Source: Nymphaea colorata (Eukaryota > Streptophyta > Magnoliopsida > Nymphaeales > Nymphaeaceae). Taken from it: DNA of 64,000 bases. A model generated the notes under the pieces. That model had not been told where the DNA came from. It did not search any database and saw only the letters and a program-made list of their open reading frames with translations. The DNA lies in NCBI RefSeq assembly GCF_008831285.2, contig NC_045141.1:22598742-22662741 (forward strand). The letters are read 5' to 3'. Shown here piece after piece: positions 21,576 to 35,664 of the stretch (position 1 is its first letter; every line of letters starts with the position of its first letter). A program made the translations under genes and the position numbers.

Positions 21576-24500
21576 CTGCAAGGAAGAAATAGTTCAAAAT
21601 GTCAAGATAGATGAACTTGTATTTATAAAGCTTCCTCTAATTAACTAGGCGGATGGCTCAAAAATCCTGTAAGTTCAAGAACTAGAATTTGCTCCTCACA
21701 AGACCAAGGTAATGGGAAGACTTTCATTGTGAAAAGAAGAGAGTACCTCCAGGGCATAACCAAAACGAGAGCAGGGAACATGTACTTCCTAACTTGGGAG
21801 TTGGTCATATTCAGATCGGCAGGTAAATTGATGAAAAGATAATCAAGTTTTACTTTCATGTGTTCACGCGAGTAACATAGTGACAGTAAAGTGCCATGCG
21901 CAGGCCGAGTTATCATTTGTTGGAACTAAATGACTGCGGCCTATGCTGAGAACTTACGAATTAAATCTAGGAATTGATATGTGAAAGTTGAAACACAAGC
22001 AAAAAGGCATGAATAGCAGACAACAAGGATGGCAGTTATGTTCGACTGGCTTTGTTCATCTGAATCACACTTTCAATTATTTCTTTTCTCAAAGTAAACG
22101 TTCTCTTTTGAGAATGACATTCGACAGTTGCAGCACAGATGTCTGAATGTCTTCCTTGCATATCATAAATGTTTTTCTTACTAAACAAATCAAATGGATC
22201 ACATCTGCAAGATTGAGTACCAAAAAACATGAAATGAAAAAGAAAAGGTTGATAATAGAGAGAGAGGGGTCTTTGGAGGCCATGGGGTCTAGTGCATACC
22301 CTTATGTTATTGAACCACATAAATTCATGCCTTCCAAGGTGGCTGGCGTTTGTCTTTTGGAATTTTCCGTCTCCATCAATCTGATCTTCTTGTCCTTTGT
22401 TATCCTTGTGCAGTCCGTATGCTATTTCTTTTTCATTTCCTTCATGATTCTTGTGTGGTCTATGCTTCTTTCTTTTGTCTTCATGATGGTTATACTTGCA
22501 GTGTACTTCGTTTAATCTCGTCAAGTCCTCTTCGAAATCGAAGACCTGAAAGGAATAGTAATTCCAAAAAGCAATTAATGCTTCTTCATGAGTTCATGTA
22601 AATTCAAGTAAGCAGAAAACAATGCTACTCCAAAAGAAAGATGAGATTTATCAATGCTTCCCTTACATATGCGTTGAGAGGGAACATCTGAAGCAAAATG
22701 TTGGGCTGCCTGCATCTTGAGAGATCAGTGGACTCTGTTGGGTATGATGATTCCATAAGGTCACTGCAATGGGAAGATTTTTTTCCGTTCATATGATGGC
22801 GCATTCCTTGATGTGTGCTTCTTGTTTCCAAACTTCTAGTCCCCTTTTTTCAGTAAACAAACTCACTGGGTGAGAAGTCATCACAAGAAGGTAACTGAAC
22901 ATATGCGTGGAAATTGTTTCTTACCTTGAAAGAAGGTGGTAGATGGTTATGAGCAAAGGAAAGTCTACCATTCTTTAAATTTGGTGTTTGATGGTCCATA
23001 ACTGCTGACAGAAATATTAGATAAGCAAGCCTCTTCATGAACCATAGATTAGCAGACTTGGATTGCTAAAAACACATCTGTTCTCCTTGTCTAACTGTGC
23101 TTTATAATTTCCAAATCACATTCTTAATGGATATCAGCGAAACACATCGAATTCTAAGGATTCCAGTGTGATCCAGAATCAGATGTTTTCAACATTGCTT
23201 CCAACTTAAATATTGTATTAAGCTGCTTATCTAGCCAGCTCTGTGGGGCGCAATCCCTATTAAACATGCCATTCACGTTAATGCAGTGATTAGAAGTTTT
23301 TGCCCTGATTCCGGCCGAAGAACAAATTAAACGAAAAACAAGAAGCAAAACCAACAAAGGCAAGAAAATAACAAAGCAAACTTAGGCTTTTGATTATTCA
23401 ATCTTTATTAATCTTATATGAATCACACGTGTCCTTAAATGGGGCTTTCTAAATAATTTAGATCTTCTGGATCCAAGATAGAAACTAATTAATAGGTCCA
23501 TTTCACAATCAGCAAATTAAATGAAAACAACTAAAATGGAGCCAAAATATGCAAGACCCGCTCCACTCAAATCAGCTCGGCTCAGAAGGGTTTCAAAAGG
23601 CAATTTTGGGAACCCATTTGTGTGAGGCGATTGAGGGTAAGAGCAGGCTTGGTAAAGCGCCAAATCCAATCCGGCTCCTTAAAAAACAATAATCACTACA
23701 AGAGGGTACTTTGCAACAACAGTGTTGACACACTTTGTATCCATATTTTTCACTTTGTGTTTGGAGTCAAATGATGTATTACAGTATGTATTTTCAAACA
23801 GAGCCTTATATAGTTAGATATCTAATAAAAAATTTATTTTAGGAGGCTATATGTCAACAATCTGGGGGTGTTTGATTATTTCATATTTTGTGTCCATAGA
23901 TTTAATATATTATCTAAACTGAAATCTATGGTCCATCAAACTAAAGACTTCATATCAGGCTTAAGATTTACACTTGAAATTCCCAATTCACTTTTTGCAT
24001 TTTGAGAAAAAAATTGATCCAAACTTAGAGATGAGGGTCTGATCCTAAATCAATGGGTTCCAAATCCTAAGAATCTTAAACCAAAATAGATCACGGACAA
24101 TCAAATGTGAGACTTTACTGTAGAGCTCCATTCACCATATAGGGGTTGGAGTTTGGCCTTTAGACTTTAAAGGGATGCTTAGTAACGGTAACAAATTTTA
24201 CTGTTTCATGAATTTTATCTTAAATATTAGGCAAATTCATGGACTATAAGTTATAGTGTTCTATGAATCTGCCGCTAGTAATTGGTTGTTACTGCTGTCA
24301 AACGACCCTTACAAGTGGAAAAATATCAATATATCTTGGTAAAATTTGATAAAGAACGACTTTTAATCCCAAGGTTTTGGCCAAAACTAGAAAAAGCAAA
24401 GAAAATAACTAAATTTCTTAGGACGCCTCTCAAAAGCCACAGAAACCATAGGCCACAAAGCAAAGCAGAAGATAATCAATCCTAAGAGCAAGAAGGACGC

Positions 24501-24605
24501 TTTCCTCTTGCTTGGTTCCAAACAGAAGAACCCATGGAAATTCTCATGTGCTCCATGGGGCTTCTGTTGGAGACCCAGAGTATATCTGATTCCACAACCC
24601 TTCAC

Positions 24606-24770
24606 CTGTTTGGAAGCCAGGTAAACTGAGTTGACATGCCAAATCAATGCGTCATTTGCAGGATTTGGGTCTGGCAGGAGACCAAGTACAGAAACAATTC
24701 GGGAGGGAGACAGAATCGGCCGGCGAGGAATGCCGGAGAAGAGACTACCAACCATGAGAAATGTAATCTC
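24606..24770 (-). other. Candidate orphan exon (55 codons)
   Basis: On the minus strand TTCTTTCAG precedes, and GTGAAG follows, an open 165-base stretch that is an exact multiple of three. It encodes EITFLMVGSLFSGIPRRP, a Pro-rich middle and DALIWHVNSVYLASKQ. The composition is coding-like and higher in GC than its surroundings. I recognise no family, and no neighbouring exon joins it convincingly. It could be an exon of an unknown gene, an upstream exon of the VAN3-binding-like gene, or chance. Confidence 0.2.
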
Positions 24771-26031
24771 CTGAAAGAAGAACTACACTAACAAAAGCAA
24801 GCAATAAAAAGAACTTCAAGAAGTTGTTTAGCTATGTTTCTTGATTAGAAGGCCGCCAGTTTTGGGCAGTATCTGTCGATTGGCAGTACAGAAGTCCATG
24901 CAACCAAAAAGAGAATTCATTGGCCCCACGAAACATAATCAGTTAGCCACCCTTCCTCTGATCTCTCTCTTAAATACAGCAGCGTTATTAATATCAGATG
25001 AAAGGGGCCAAAACTGCCTGCCTGCTCTGAGTATCAGCCGCTATAAGTTCTGTATCGGTCAAAGCGTCCTATATTAGCCGATACGGCTTCGCATTGGCTG
25101 ACATACTAATAAACTAATAATAAAAAGGCCGAGTATCACTGTATCAGCTGATACGTTGATGCAAAATGAGAACCACCATCTTTATGATAAGTCTCACATG
25201 TCCACATAGAGGGGGAGAGAAATAGAAGGAGGGGGAGAGAGAGAGAAAGAGTTGCAGAGCCGCCACACATCACCACCGGTCACACTCTGACGGCCATTAT
25301 TCTTTTCAAAACTCCGCAGACGTAGACAACGTGGGGAGAGAGAAAAGAGGGAGAAAGTGGGCGAGGGAGACTTACCGGAATTAGAAGGGCCTTCTTCTTT
25401 GAGAGCTCCCACGTGCAGGCGTCCTAGGAGGAAGATGCCCTGGTCATGCCTTGGCAATTGGCATGGCTTCCTTAAATACTATTTGAAGAACTCAACTCTT
25501 CTCAGGTAGATAATCCATTATAGCATTTTTCTTTAATGTACCCTCGATAATAGATCCTGCGCATCAAAAAGAATAGAAAAAAACTTGCAGAATCATACCC
25601 CGAATATCGAATCAAGCTCTTTTCTAGGTTGATGTGATATCTATGGATTCAATCCCACAAAGTGATCTTTCTATTATCATATCAAAGTTAAAAAATAACT
25701 AACTAAATGTATGCTTCTTATGAAGAGATTAGATCTATAAAATTAGATTGCAACAAAGGTGGTGGTTCGTTGATTGGTTGTATTGTTTAATTGTTTCTCA
25801 ACAAAGGTTGGCATCCGAGTAACGTGGTTTAGCTCACCAATGGCGTTTCAATGGTTGACAAATCAATTTTTTTTGTATTAACAGAACCCAATGATCTGAT
25901 ATGTATAAAAATAAGTCATAGGATCCACGATTTTCTTTAAAAAATGCTGGAACTATCCCGCTCTAAATTGTATGGATAATTTTTCGCCAATAAAGTTTCC
26001 ATTTAGCTATAAATCAAAGAATATTAGGGGT

Positions 26032-26225
26032 GTTTGATAGCCTCGAGATCTGAAATCCTTTTTTGTAAGATTTATAAAGTAAACAAACATCGGATTTCAC
26101 CACTACTCAAAATGAGGACTTGAAATCAAGAGAATGGTGTCAAAACCTCAGACTTGAAATCCACTTTCTAACTTCAAGTCGTAGGATATAAGGTTTTTGA
26201 GATCCTCGGCAAACAAACGCCCGCT
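26032..26225. mobile_element. Probable MITE with imperfect TIRs
   Basis: The left end GGGGTGTTTGATAGCCTCGAGATC and the right end, on the minus strand GGGCGTTTGTTTGCCGAGGATC, are imperfect inverted repeats about 190 bp apart. The sequence between is AT-rich with several TTGAAATC motifs. A single left-end copy (GGGAGTGTTTGATAGCCTCG) occurs at about 38819. No clear target duplication is visible, so borders are approximate. Confidence 0.5.
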
Positions 26226-27751
26226 CAAGAAAGCCATTTCTCTTTTCTAGAAGGTCTTCTACAAGAGAAAGGGAGAGCATACTATGTGTTAAGCATATTA
26301 ATGTTGAATTTTCATCCAATATAGCTAATTTAGTTGAAATCTTTGAGTAATGAAACTTAAAAGTATTACTTGACTTCAATATTATATTTCGATAAAAGCA
26401 AAGAAGAGGAAAGGTTGATACCATAGGATCATGGCTTATTCAGAGGCCATATGGGTCTTTCATTTACTAGGCAGCCATATTAAGTGCTCTGAGCACTGCC
26501 TTAAGGGGGTGTAGCGCAATTTGAACAGCCGACGGCTCACATTTAATAAGTTTTGCTCGCACTTCAATGTATTACTCTTTTGGATTACAAATAGTGGCAA
26601 GTGTGATATTCGAGTTTAGTAGGTCTATTTATGCCTTAAAACATGCCAAAACTTTAAAGGCATAAAAGTATGATAGTAAAGATTTAAAGCGGTTTAAATT
26701 ACATAAAGATGAAAAAAAGAAGTAATCCTTGCATGAACCTCAACATCATTTCACGAACTGCTTGTAAACAACATTAACTAACATTTTTCTTAATGCTTGG
26801 TTTTATTTGCAAAAAATAAATAAATTAAAGTACAAATTATGAAAAAAAAAAATCTTTAATACTTCTTCGATTTTTGTGACTTGGGACGTTGCGAGCACGC
26901 TGACGTTTCCTGTCATGGTTGCGGCTGTTGCTTCACAAAGTGGCTACAGCAAGACCAAGTAACATCGATTTTAGCGAACCCCCATTGCAGAAAAAGGTTA
27001 AAATCAAGAAATATAAAAAAAAAAAAGGGTTTTGATTTCCTTCTCGTTTATTCTTTCTTTATGATGACATCATTGTTAAGTCACTGCCCAAATGGGTTGG
27101 GTTTTTTAAGCACTCGTGGTATTGGTGCTGACTTGGTCAGAGTGCAGCTCTACCAGCCAGCAAGTAGCTCGTTTCCTTTTCGATCTCACGAGGGCCGTCC
27201 TTTCCTCTCCATAGTTTGATGTAAACAACTCTCCGTCCTGCGATTGGTTTCTTGGTGTTGAGGAAAGTTGACATTGCTTGCTTAATGGAGACGAGAATGA
27301 GATGAGCTCCATCCGCCGCTTCCATGACAACCGCTGAGAATCTACATGACCAATCTCCGCCCTTATAAAATGCAGCCATGCGTACTATCAACCTTTTGAG
27401 GTACGTGTGTTGTATTGGATACTGCACTTAACTTTAATGCTATATATACATATATAAAAGTCGAACCACTTGCAACTCACAGCCTACCCTACTGTCTCTC
27501 TCCCTTTAATGAACCACCCAGTCCCGTTTATCTATCTCTGTCTCTTTATGTGTAATGAAAATTAAATGGTAACTCTTGTTTTTTTAGTTAAAGTCATTCA
27601 ATTCTTCCAATTCATGTGGAAGATTAAGAAAAAAACAAGAAGAAAAAATAATGAACATTTTTGTTATCTAGTATAGTTTACACCTTTTTTATTATTGTTT
27701 TTCTATTAACAGTTCACACTTTTTTCTCATGGTTTTGCCAATCAGTTTCAA

Positions 27752-27836
27752 ATAGATAGCCTTGGTTAAATGATTTGGTGTTTCTTGACACCCATCATTC
27801 ACTCACTTTATATATATATACTCTCTCTCTCTCTCT
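27752..27836. mobile_element. Partial copy of the fold-back MITE plus microsatellites
   Basis: CCTTGGTTAAATGATTTGGTG followed by CCATCATTCACTCACT matches the right half of the element at 13894-14132, and again runs straight into TA and CT tracts. This shows that the microsatellite association is a property of the element. Confidence 0.5.
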
Positions 27837-30167
27837 CTGCAGTCTCTTTGTCAAATGGGAAGTATACCCAGTTTCAACTTTGTGGCAAAAGCCACACATT
27901 TTGGCCTGGGAGTAGCTAGCAACTTGGAATTTACAAACCATCAATCGGAAACTGTTCTTGTTATTGAAGCGTTTTCTTGCAGTGATCCTGCTCTTGTTGG
28001 CATGATTTTAAAACAATAGTCAACTTTTAATGTTTTTCAAATTGATATTTGGCTTATCAACTTCTTTTTATTTTGTTCGCGTTTTTATAATGAGAGATCG
28101 ACTATGAAGTAGGCCTGTCAAGGATGATCGATGTGGTGTGTGTGCGTGACGAAAGAATTGCCATTTTTAGTTTTAGTTCACGTAAGTTAGTGATCACCGG
28201 CTTGGCTAGCTTGGGTTATGGGGAAGCTATCCTTTTGAAGTGATTCCTTAATAAATGGGTTCGAAAATTGCTTAAGAAAACGACTTGATTATAAGAAACC
28301 ACGCCGATTTATACGAACCTCTGATATTAAATATTGCTCTACATTGAGGATACTTTATGGTAACCACTATTGTCGTCTCAAAGGGGATCAAGCAAAGGCA
28401 CCGTACATGGTGGTTGTTTCCAGGAGCTATTAGTCTTCATGCTCAAGAAAAGAAGGGTGGTTGTTCTGAACAAGTTGGATTGATCCACTTGCTGATAATT
28501 TTCTTTCCGTGTTAAAAACTTAATTGACTGCCAGCTTTAGGATGAGAAACTTTGGTTTTGATGGCGGAGACTTCATTATGACAAGTTTGTGTCCTGCACT
28601 TCAATGCATATAATTAGGCTTTCAAGAATCAACGGCCTACGATATTTGAAGTTCAAGTTCCATAAGCCCCTAACCACAAGTTGGCAGCCTGGCCACAAGT
28701 TGGAAGCATTTCTCAACAACCAACATCAAACAGGCGTGCCTAAAGGGGCTGTCACCATGCATCTGCTCCAAAAATAAGACAGGTTAGTGAAACACTTTTT
28801 AAAGTGTCTAATGAATGTAACTGTAACTGTTCCCAAAACGTCCCCAAAAGGAACATGTTTATGTAATTTTCCCACAGTTTTATAACAAATATAAGGAGGT
28901 TGAATAGGAATTTGCCCCTGCATCTATGATTGTTTGAGACTAGATTTTCCCCTTTGATACATGTGTCAAAAGCATAACCATTGAACCATCCTATGTGACA
29001 TATCAAAATGTATGATTCCGCTTATGGGTGTAAACAGTTTGGCTATAGTTTTGGAGTTTTCCATTTTTTTTGGAGTTCTGTATCCCGTATTTCCTAGGGA
29101 CAGTTTATCTCTATGTAAATAAAACTACATGCTGCCAAGCACACCTTAATGTAGACATGAACTAAAAGGACAGGTATGTCACATCCAAAGATGCTGCAGA
29201 CTACAAATGCATTGACACGGATGTGTCATGGTATGCAAATAGAGAAACACAGCTAAACATGGTGCTGGTTTTCCTTATCGTTGTGCTTGATGTCACATAT
29301 GTGGTTTGTAAACGGTGATCATGCTTTTATTGTGATGCAGAATCAAACAGAAGAGGCATTGAAATGTTCCCCTTAGGAACTGAGGGGCTGGCACTTTTAC
29401 AAGAAATCTCCATGTTCTTGTATGGATAGTATCTAGCAGTAGAGACATGGCCATAAAAGAACTGTAATGTGGAGGCCAACAAGATTAAGGATTAATACCT
29501 TTTCCCTCCTGACAAAAAATACCTGTTTTGTTAGCTTGGTTAGTCACATCAAAATCTTTTACACACCCAGTTAGCCTGCTCATCAAGTGGATTGAACTGT
29601 ACGATGATTTTGAACCCAATCGTTGGCATAAATCAGGAAAATAAAAGTTTTTTTAAAAACATAACCAGCAGAAGAAGAGAACCATGATGGAAATGCCACA
29701 AAAAAAGGACCACTAGGATGAGTAGTATAATCATCATCAGAGATGGTAAAAGCTGTCACAATATTTAAAGAAAGGAAGCTGTTTCTAGTGCATTGAGCAG
29801 TGTTGCTACAGTCAAAAGGATTATTTGGATAAACAGCACAACCAGCTGTTGCAGAAAAGTCGAGGGGAGAAGCTCAAACCCCTAAACTAAGTGTGGATGA
29901 GAATAAGAGTCATTTCCATTGGAAAACATGCATGCTTCCAGTTTTGCCAACAACCCGAAGGCGTAAGACGTACACAAGACCTCGTATGAATTGAATTAAG
30001 TATATAATATTATAATGTGCCAAATGTGACTCTTACAGGAATATATATAGCTATTCCTACGGATTCGTGAATCTTGAGGCAACAGAGCTGAGCATCATTC
30101 ATCAAGGCACAAATTTTTATGACAATGACTTCCTTTACTAAGAGAAAAGTCGCTATGACAATGACAG

Positions 30168-30265
30168 ATCTTCATTATGTGCACACACATGTACACACAC
30201 ACACACATGAGATGAGATCTTCATTATGTGCACACACATGTACACACACACACACACATGAGATA
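30168..30265. repeat. 49-bp tandem duplication containing CA tracts
   Basis: Two head-to-tail copies of ATCTTCATTATGTGCACACA and its following CA-rich tail, period 49 bp, nearly identical. Confidence 0.85.
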
Positions 30266-33100
30266 AGCTTCCCTCCTTTCTCTCTCTCTGCCTCTTTCTC
30301 TCTAACTATGATCAGGCTATTTATGCATTTTTAAGCATTTCAAACAGCCTGGAAAAACTTGCCATATTTCATTTCTTTTAGAACACATACGCTGAACACT
30401 AATAGCTAACTACTGTATTTTAAAGGACAAACTTAGTTTCCCATATTGTGTCAAAATATAACCACTGCAAAAAGATAATTCACAAGCAATTCGTTAGACG
30501 GGAATCACAGTTTATGATGAACAACCATCCTAATAATCAAAGTGACCTAAACATATGAGTATGTGACTGAAATTTAAGTTAATTATGCAGTAAGAACATT
30601 TACAGAAAACACACATGAATGTACACATAGAGAGAGAGAGAGAGAGAGAACGCATACTGATCCGCATCAGCTTCACTACAAAGTTTACAGAAAAAGTTGA
30701 AAGACTTTTTCTTACTCTACTTGCTACTATGCTACATTTCCTCCACAGCCACGGAACCATGAGGGCTATGTTAAGATCACAGAGGACTCAAAATGAGACA
30801 TTCAGATGCTCACAGTATACTTTGGAACACAATAAGACAAAGATGATCTGCTTAATTCAACACTGGCATGTAAAATATTGGACCGACTGGTTGGAGTTTA
30901 GAAACAAAAACACATTTCTAGTAACTCAAATGAACTATTAACTCAAAGACTGCTGCAGCTGATGAAAAAAAATGAAAACATGAAGGAAGAATCTTATCTA
31001 TTGACCATCCTACACAATAGTTTTAGCATTAAGAGTTGATTGACAAAGAGCTTTATAAACAATTGGCATGCAATTTTATTGCATAGGTTACTCTGCACAC
31101 CAGGCCTTAATTACTGAAACAGTCTCTGGTCATCTGTATTAGTTAACTCTACAGATTCTTCATTAACCTGCCTTTACCGACTTGGGCAGATCACAGGAAA
31201 TTAATTGGAGTTGCTGACATCATAGATCAGGGTTGAGCATTGTTGGGCTTCACATGCTTTTGAATACAAGTTAGTATATCAACCTGAAAAATAGGCACAT
31301 GTCTGCAAGCAGCTTGTGTAGGTGTCTGTGTGAGGGATGTTAATGGGAGTCTTATTTTAACACTTACTAGTCTGATTCTGACACTCACTATTTACAACAG
31401 AATTGGTGTATATAAAACTCTCAGTGGGTTTCTTGTGAATGTGTTGTAAAGCATAACTAGATACTCATGAATGTCACATGAGGATTTATAAACCTTATGT
31501 AAGAGAAACAACTTATGTAGCGAACTGATATTACTACCTGACCGATCTGACCAGTCCTCTGAGTACTGTAATAACAGAATCCAATGGTGAAGCAAAAGAT
31601 GAAAACCAAAAACACACTCTTCATCGTAACAGCTTTAAAGATGTCCTTTTAACTTCAGTCTCACAAATTTCTTCCAGGCGGTAAAAATCCCTTTAGATAC
31701 CTGTTCACCTAAATGTAAAAGTTCAAGTATTCATGAAATGGTAGTTCAGTACCATTCCAAGGGCTAAATGCTTCCATACCATGAATGACAATAGGTGGTG
31801 CCTGTTGCCAGATTCACACATTTCCCTTCAAACTCTTCATGGTGCAACCAAAAGCCAACAGAACCATTCAAGCCTATGGACGGTAATGGATGGAAGGAAA
31901 TGGTAAAGAAGCCGTTGGGGAAAAGATTTTTTTCATGGAAAATTTTGTGCATAGAGGCTGAAAAATACGTCAGAATTTCTAGAAAACAATCTGAAGTGAA
32001 TTTCTGAAAGAAATGAATTTCCTGCTTTCGACAAAAAGAGGAACATGAGAAATACCGTTTTGGCTTTTCATCGTGATGAGATGCCACATGTCTGGCGGAT
32101 CTCAAAATATCGATGAAAATGAGTCTTTAGATGTATCTTTCGTATGATACCATCCTCTAAAGGTGAGCCCCATACTTACCAAAGAAAATAAAAGATGGAA
32201 TGTGGTTCGGGTTTTTGAAGATGTTCAGGTTTTTTGCGAAACTTAAGGTGTCAAGGAATTCAACCATCATTGTAAGTTTCAAAGAAAGTAGACAATTCTG
32301 TAACTACAAAGGATAGTAAACGACTAACCATGTTTCTGGACCCTGAAAAAACCTCTTCTTTGACTCCTACTTGAATGGCCAATAGAGCAAGATATTTATG
32401 TCAATTCGATTTTCATTTCTTAACTTGGTTTTCGTCGAGCAATTGAATCTTCAATTCTACTACAAGTTGAAACTCAAAAATCTTTGTCGATAATGGGAAA
32501 TGGAATTATTTGCCGTATAATCAACAGATATCTATCCGGTCAACTTTATCCTGCTCTGAGTGATGTAGTGTAGTACCTAACTTGAAACCCCACAATTTGA
32601 GAGCAGAACATGAATCGGTAATGACCAGGAAAAAGCGAGATTGGAGATGTTGAAACGGAACATCCTGCTTAGTTTGCATAAATCTATACATTTTTAGCAC
32701 CGCTTACGACTAAAAGATGGGGATCCCATTAACATATCAACATGAAATACAGAACCGTGAACGAGTAAGCATTAAGGAAGCGGCAATGACGACGTAACCA
32801 AAATTTAAACCTTGATCTGGACGAGCCGGTGACGACCATCTTCCAAATCCATCGTCCCACATCCCAAACACCAAGAAATCCATGTGCGCTCAACTCCATC
32901 TACACCATCCACCACAACACGAAGCACAGGAGAAGACTCCATCCACCAAATCGCGGGCATCCGGTAACCAGCGGCGTCGTAGCGATTTTGGCCTACCACC
33001 AAAGCCAGTCCGCACTACTCGATTCAGTAGAGACCATTCCCGATATAAACTAACCACAAACAAACAAGGTTGGTTTAAAAGACCAGAGTAGAAAAAAGTA

Positions 33101-35070
33101 AACAAAGAAACGACTAAAGAGTAAAGAGGTGGATCCTTATGACTCGGGAAGAAAAACGGTTGCAGCTCCCGCCGGCGGCACTAGCGGGCGTTCCATAGCT
33201 TTCGATTTCAGATTCTCCGGATTTGAGAACAGTGGATTTAAGATCAGATTCTTTCTCCTTAATCTTAAATCAGATTTTTTTTTCTCAATGCAAACAAATA
33301 AAATAAGGATCTTAGTGTGCATCTTAGGTTAGGACCGAGGTGTGATCCTTAATGAATGAACTATGCATTTCATTATGAATGTTTTGTTGATGTCATGCCA
33401 TATCCATATCAGATTGGTACATCTCAAATATGGAATAATCAAACCCCCCACCCCCCTAACATGATGACATCTGCTAAGAGTGACGATGAAACTAAATGCA
33501 AGTTAGTTCGTGGGCAACGAAGAAAGGGAGGGAAAATCTTAGCATCATCGACATGGAAAGTCAATGATAAGATTAATTTTTCCTGGGAAATTACTGACCG
33601 GTGCCTAGGTAGTGAGTGGTGTAAACTTTACTCGCTGTCGTCAGGTACCGGTTATGTGGTGGTCAATGTAAACCACCCACCAAGATTGCTGACTCTGTTG
33701 TCTCGGTCGGTACATTGACAAACTTGGCATGGGATATGTGTGGTAGATGAGACAGTATATAGAATACCAAGACATTAAATTGAAGCCAAACAGTCCATTA
33801 AAAGGAGCACGTTACTGTGCACATCACCACAAGAAAGACAACCATACTTCCTATTGACAGGCGATGTGCAATTGCAGTTCACTAACATCCCAGCAATCTT
33901 TGTAGAACATCACAGCAGTAGTAGTAACAGTAGTAGCCAGGATCAATACAATGAAACTGTACAATAAATCAAATATGAACGAGCAACGGTTTCGTTATCT
34001 TGTTTATGATTGCACACAACTGTCAAATCATCGAATCAACAAATCATGCAGAGGAATTATCCATTTAGGTGTATATGAGAGACAAAGAATTTTAACAAAC
34101 ATGTTTGATGTGATGTAACTTTCTTGATACAGTACCATCGGGCTATAGAGACCTTAATAAGTCTAACGAACTAAGAATCCAGAAATCAGAATTATTATCC
34201 ACGCTAAAGTCTTATATTTTCAAATGGTGTTACATGATTGAGAAGCCATAAATTCATGAATCTCAACAATCATAATCTCAAAGTATGATGGTCTTGACTC
34301 TTGAGATTGTACCTGAGGCAAACAAATTTCAACATGGGCTATGCTAGCCAAGGATCATGAACTCGTAGTGCCCTAGCTTTGTTAATGTAGTAAGAGTTCG
34401 AAACCAAAATTAACGGTTTAACAAATCAAGGATTCGAGTCAGAATTAAGATCCACATTTTTCGATTTTATATTGTCAAATACCCAATTTAAGACGAGAGA
34501 GAGAGAGAGAGAGAGATGAGAAAAGGAAATTCATTCAAAGCAAAATATAGTGACAAGGGCGTCACCGAGAAACAGTTATCAAAATAAAAAAGTTGAAACT
34601 GCGAAAAGAGAAATACTAGCAAAGAAAGCAAGAGCAAATAACATGGAGAACTGAAACCCGACTAGGAACAAAAGCAAGAAAAGGAGGGAGGGAGACAGAG
34701 AGAGAGAGCTAGTCAGTGGCAGAAGCCATCCTGCGGCCAATGCAAAAGGCAATGTGAACATCATATCTATTATGATCAGACGCAAGCGTCAGCTGTGTTT
34801 AAGAAGCAAGCCTTCCACAGTAGTACCTGTCATGCTCATAGCTTTGAGGATATCGCAGACTCCATAACAAGGGTGAAGTAAGAACCACAGTAACTTAAAT
34901 CAGACATAAAATTCACAATTTTCTATTTTACATTGTCAAAAGGGTTTGGTGATAGGTCATGGAAGGGATGTTTAGTCATAAATTTGTCTATCCCAAAATC
35001 CGGGCAAACAGTAGTAATCTATTGATGCAGTATTCCACAACCATTTCGATGACCGTTGTGTTTTAGCCAA
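33101..35070. other. Intergenic, no gene seen
   Basis: The open frame at 33356-33718 (120 codons) has no recognisable domain and normal intergenic composition. A GA run lies at 34495-34515. Nothing else stands out. Confidence 0.5.
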
Positions 35071-35664
35071 ACTTCACTGTTGTGTTTGTTTCACCTTGGA
35101 TTTCAGATCCGCGGTGATCTGAGATTCTTATTATTTCAAATTCATAGATTTAAGGTCAGACCTTCCCTCATCCAATCTTAAATCCATTTTTTTAACATGT
35201 AGCATGGATTTAAAATCATTGCCATTGAGATCTCAAAACACATCTTTTAATGCAGCTTCAGATCTAAGATTTGAGGCTATGAAACACAATGTACATGTTC
35301 TAATGTAAAAAATATGAAAAAATACAAAAAAAAATAAAGAACGTGATTTTTTTTTTTAAAAAGGTGTTTTTCCCCTTTTTAACGCATTTTTTTTAAACAC
35401 GTTTTCTGCGGCTATGTTGTGAACTTATTCATACGTGCAAATGGGAGTTCGATCCCCACATTGGCGCTCAGCAAGTCCAGGTGCCCAGACACTACCATTC
35501 AATCCATTCATCCAAGCTCTGGCAGGATCAAATCTGAGAGGTCACCGGTTCGAATCCTACCAATATGCGTTTTATGGTAGAAAATTCATGCTCTGGCCAG
35601 ACCCTCGACGAGGGTTCTAGTTCTTTTCAGGAGTCAATCCTCGTCGGACGTCGGGGTTTTTTTT

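Larger units (their letters stand above)
21576..33100. other. Large region without a confident gene
   Basis: No frame encodes a recognisable domain. Short minus-strand frames bounded by splice-like sites occur at 22496-22545, 22667-22763, 22925-23001 and 24606-24770. They may include 5' exons of the VAN3-binding-like gene, but the first three do not join in a consistent phase. Transposon relics sit near 26030-26225 and 27752-27815, and tandem repeats at 30168-30265. The remainder is AT-rich and featureless to the eye. Confidence 0.5.

Noticed and set aside
21390-21597. Leu/Ser-rich frames on the minus strand
   Set aside because: They are translations of the CA/TA/GA microsatellite, apart from the real 21507-21575 exon.
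22036-22524. 162-codon minus-strand frame as a gene
   Set aside because: The His/Lys-rich sequence has no recognisable domain. Splice-like sites nearby do not join it in phase to the VAN3-binding-like exons.
22667-23001. Minus-strand segments 22667-22763 and 22925-23001 as N-terminal exons of the VAN3-binding-like gene
   Set aside because: Joining them in the open frame creates an immediate stop (TGA) at the start of the second segment.
30168-30265. CA-rich tandem repeat as a possible CRISPR-like array
   Set aside because: Only two contiguous copies with no unique spacers, in plant nuclear DNA.
33356-33718. 120-codon plus-strand frame
   Set aside because: No domain, no flanking gene structure, and composition like the surrounding intergenic DNA.
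34579-34785. Hydrophobic 68-codon minus-strand frame as a small membrane protein
   Set aside because: The hydrophobicity comes from CT-rich simple sequence. No start context, signal-peptide pattern or family match was seen.
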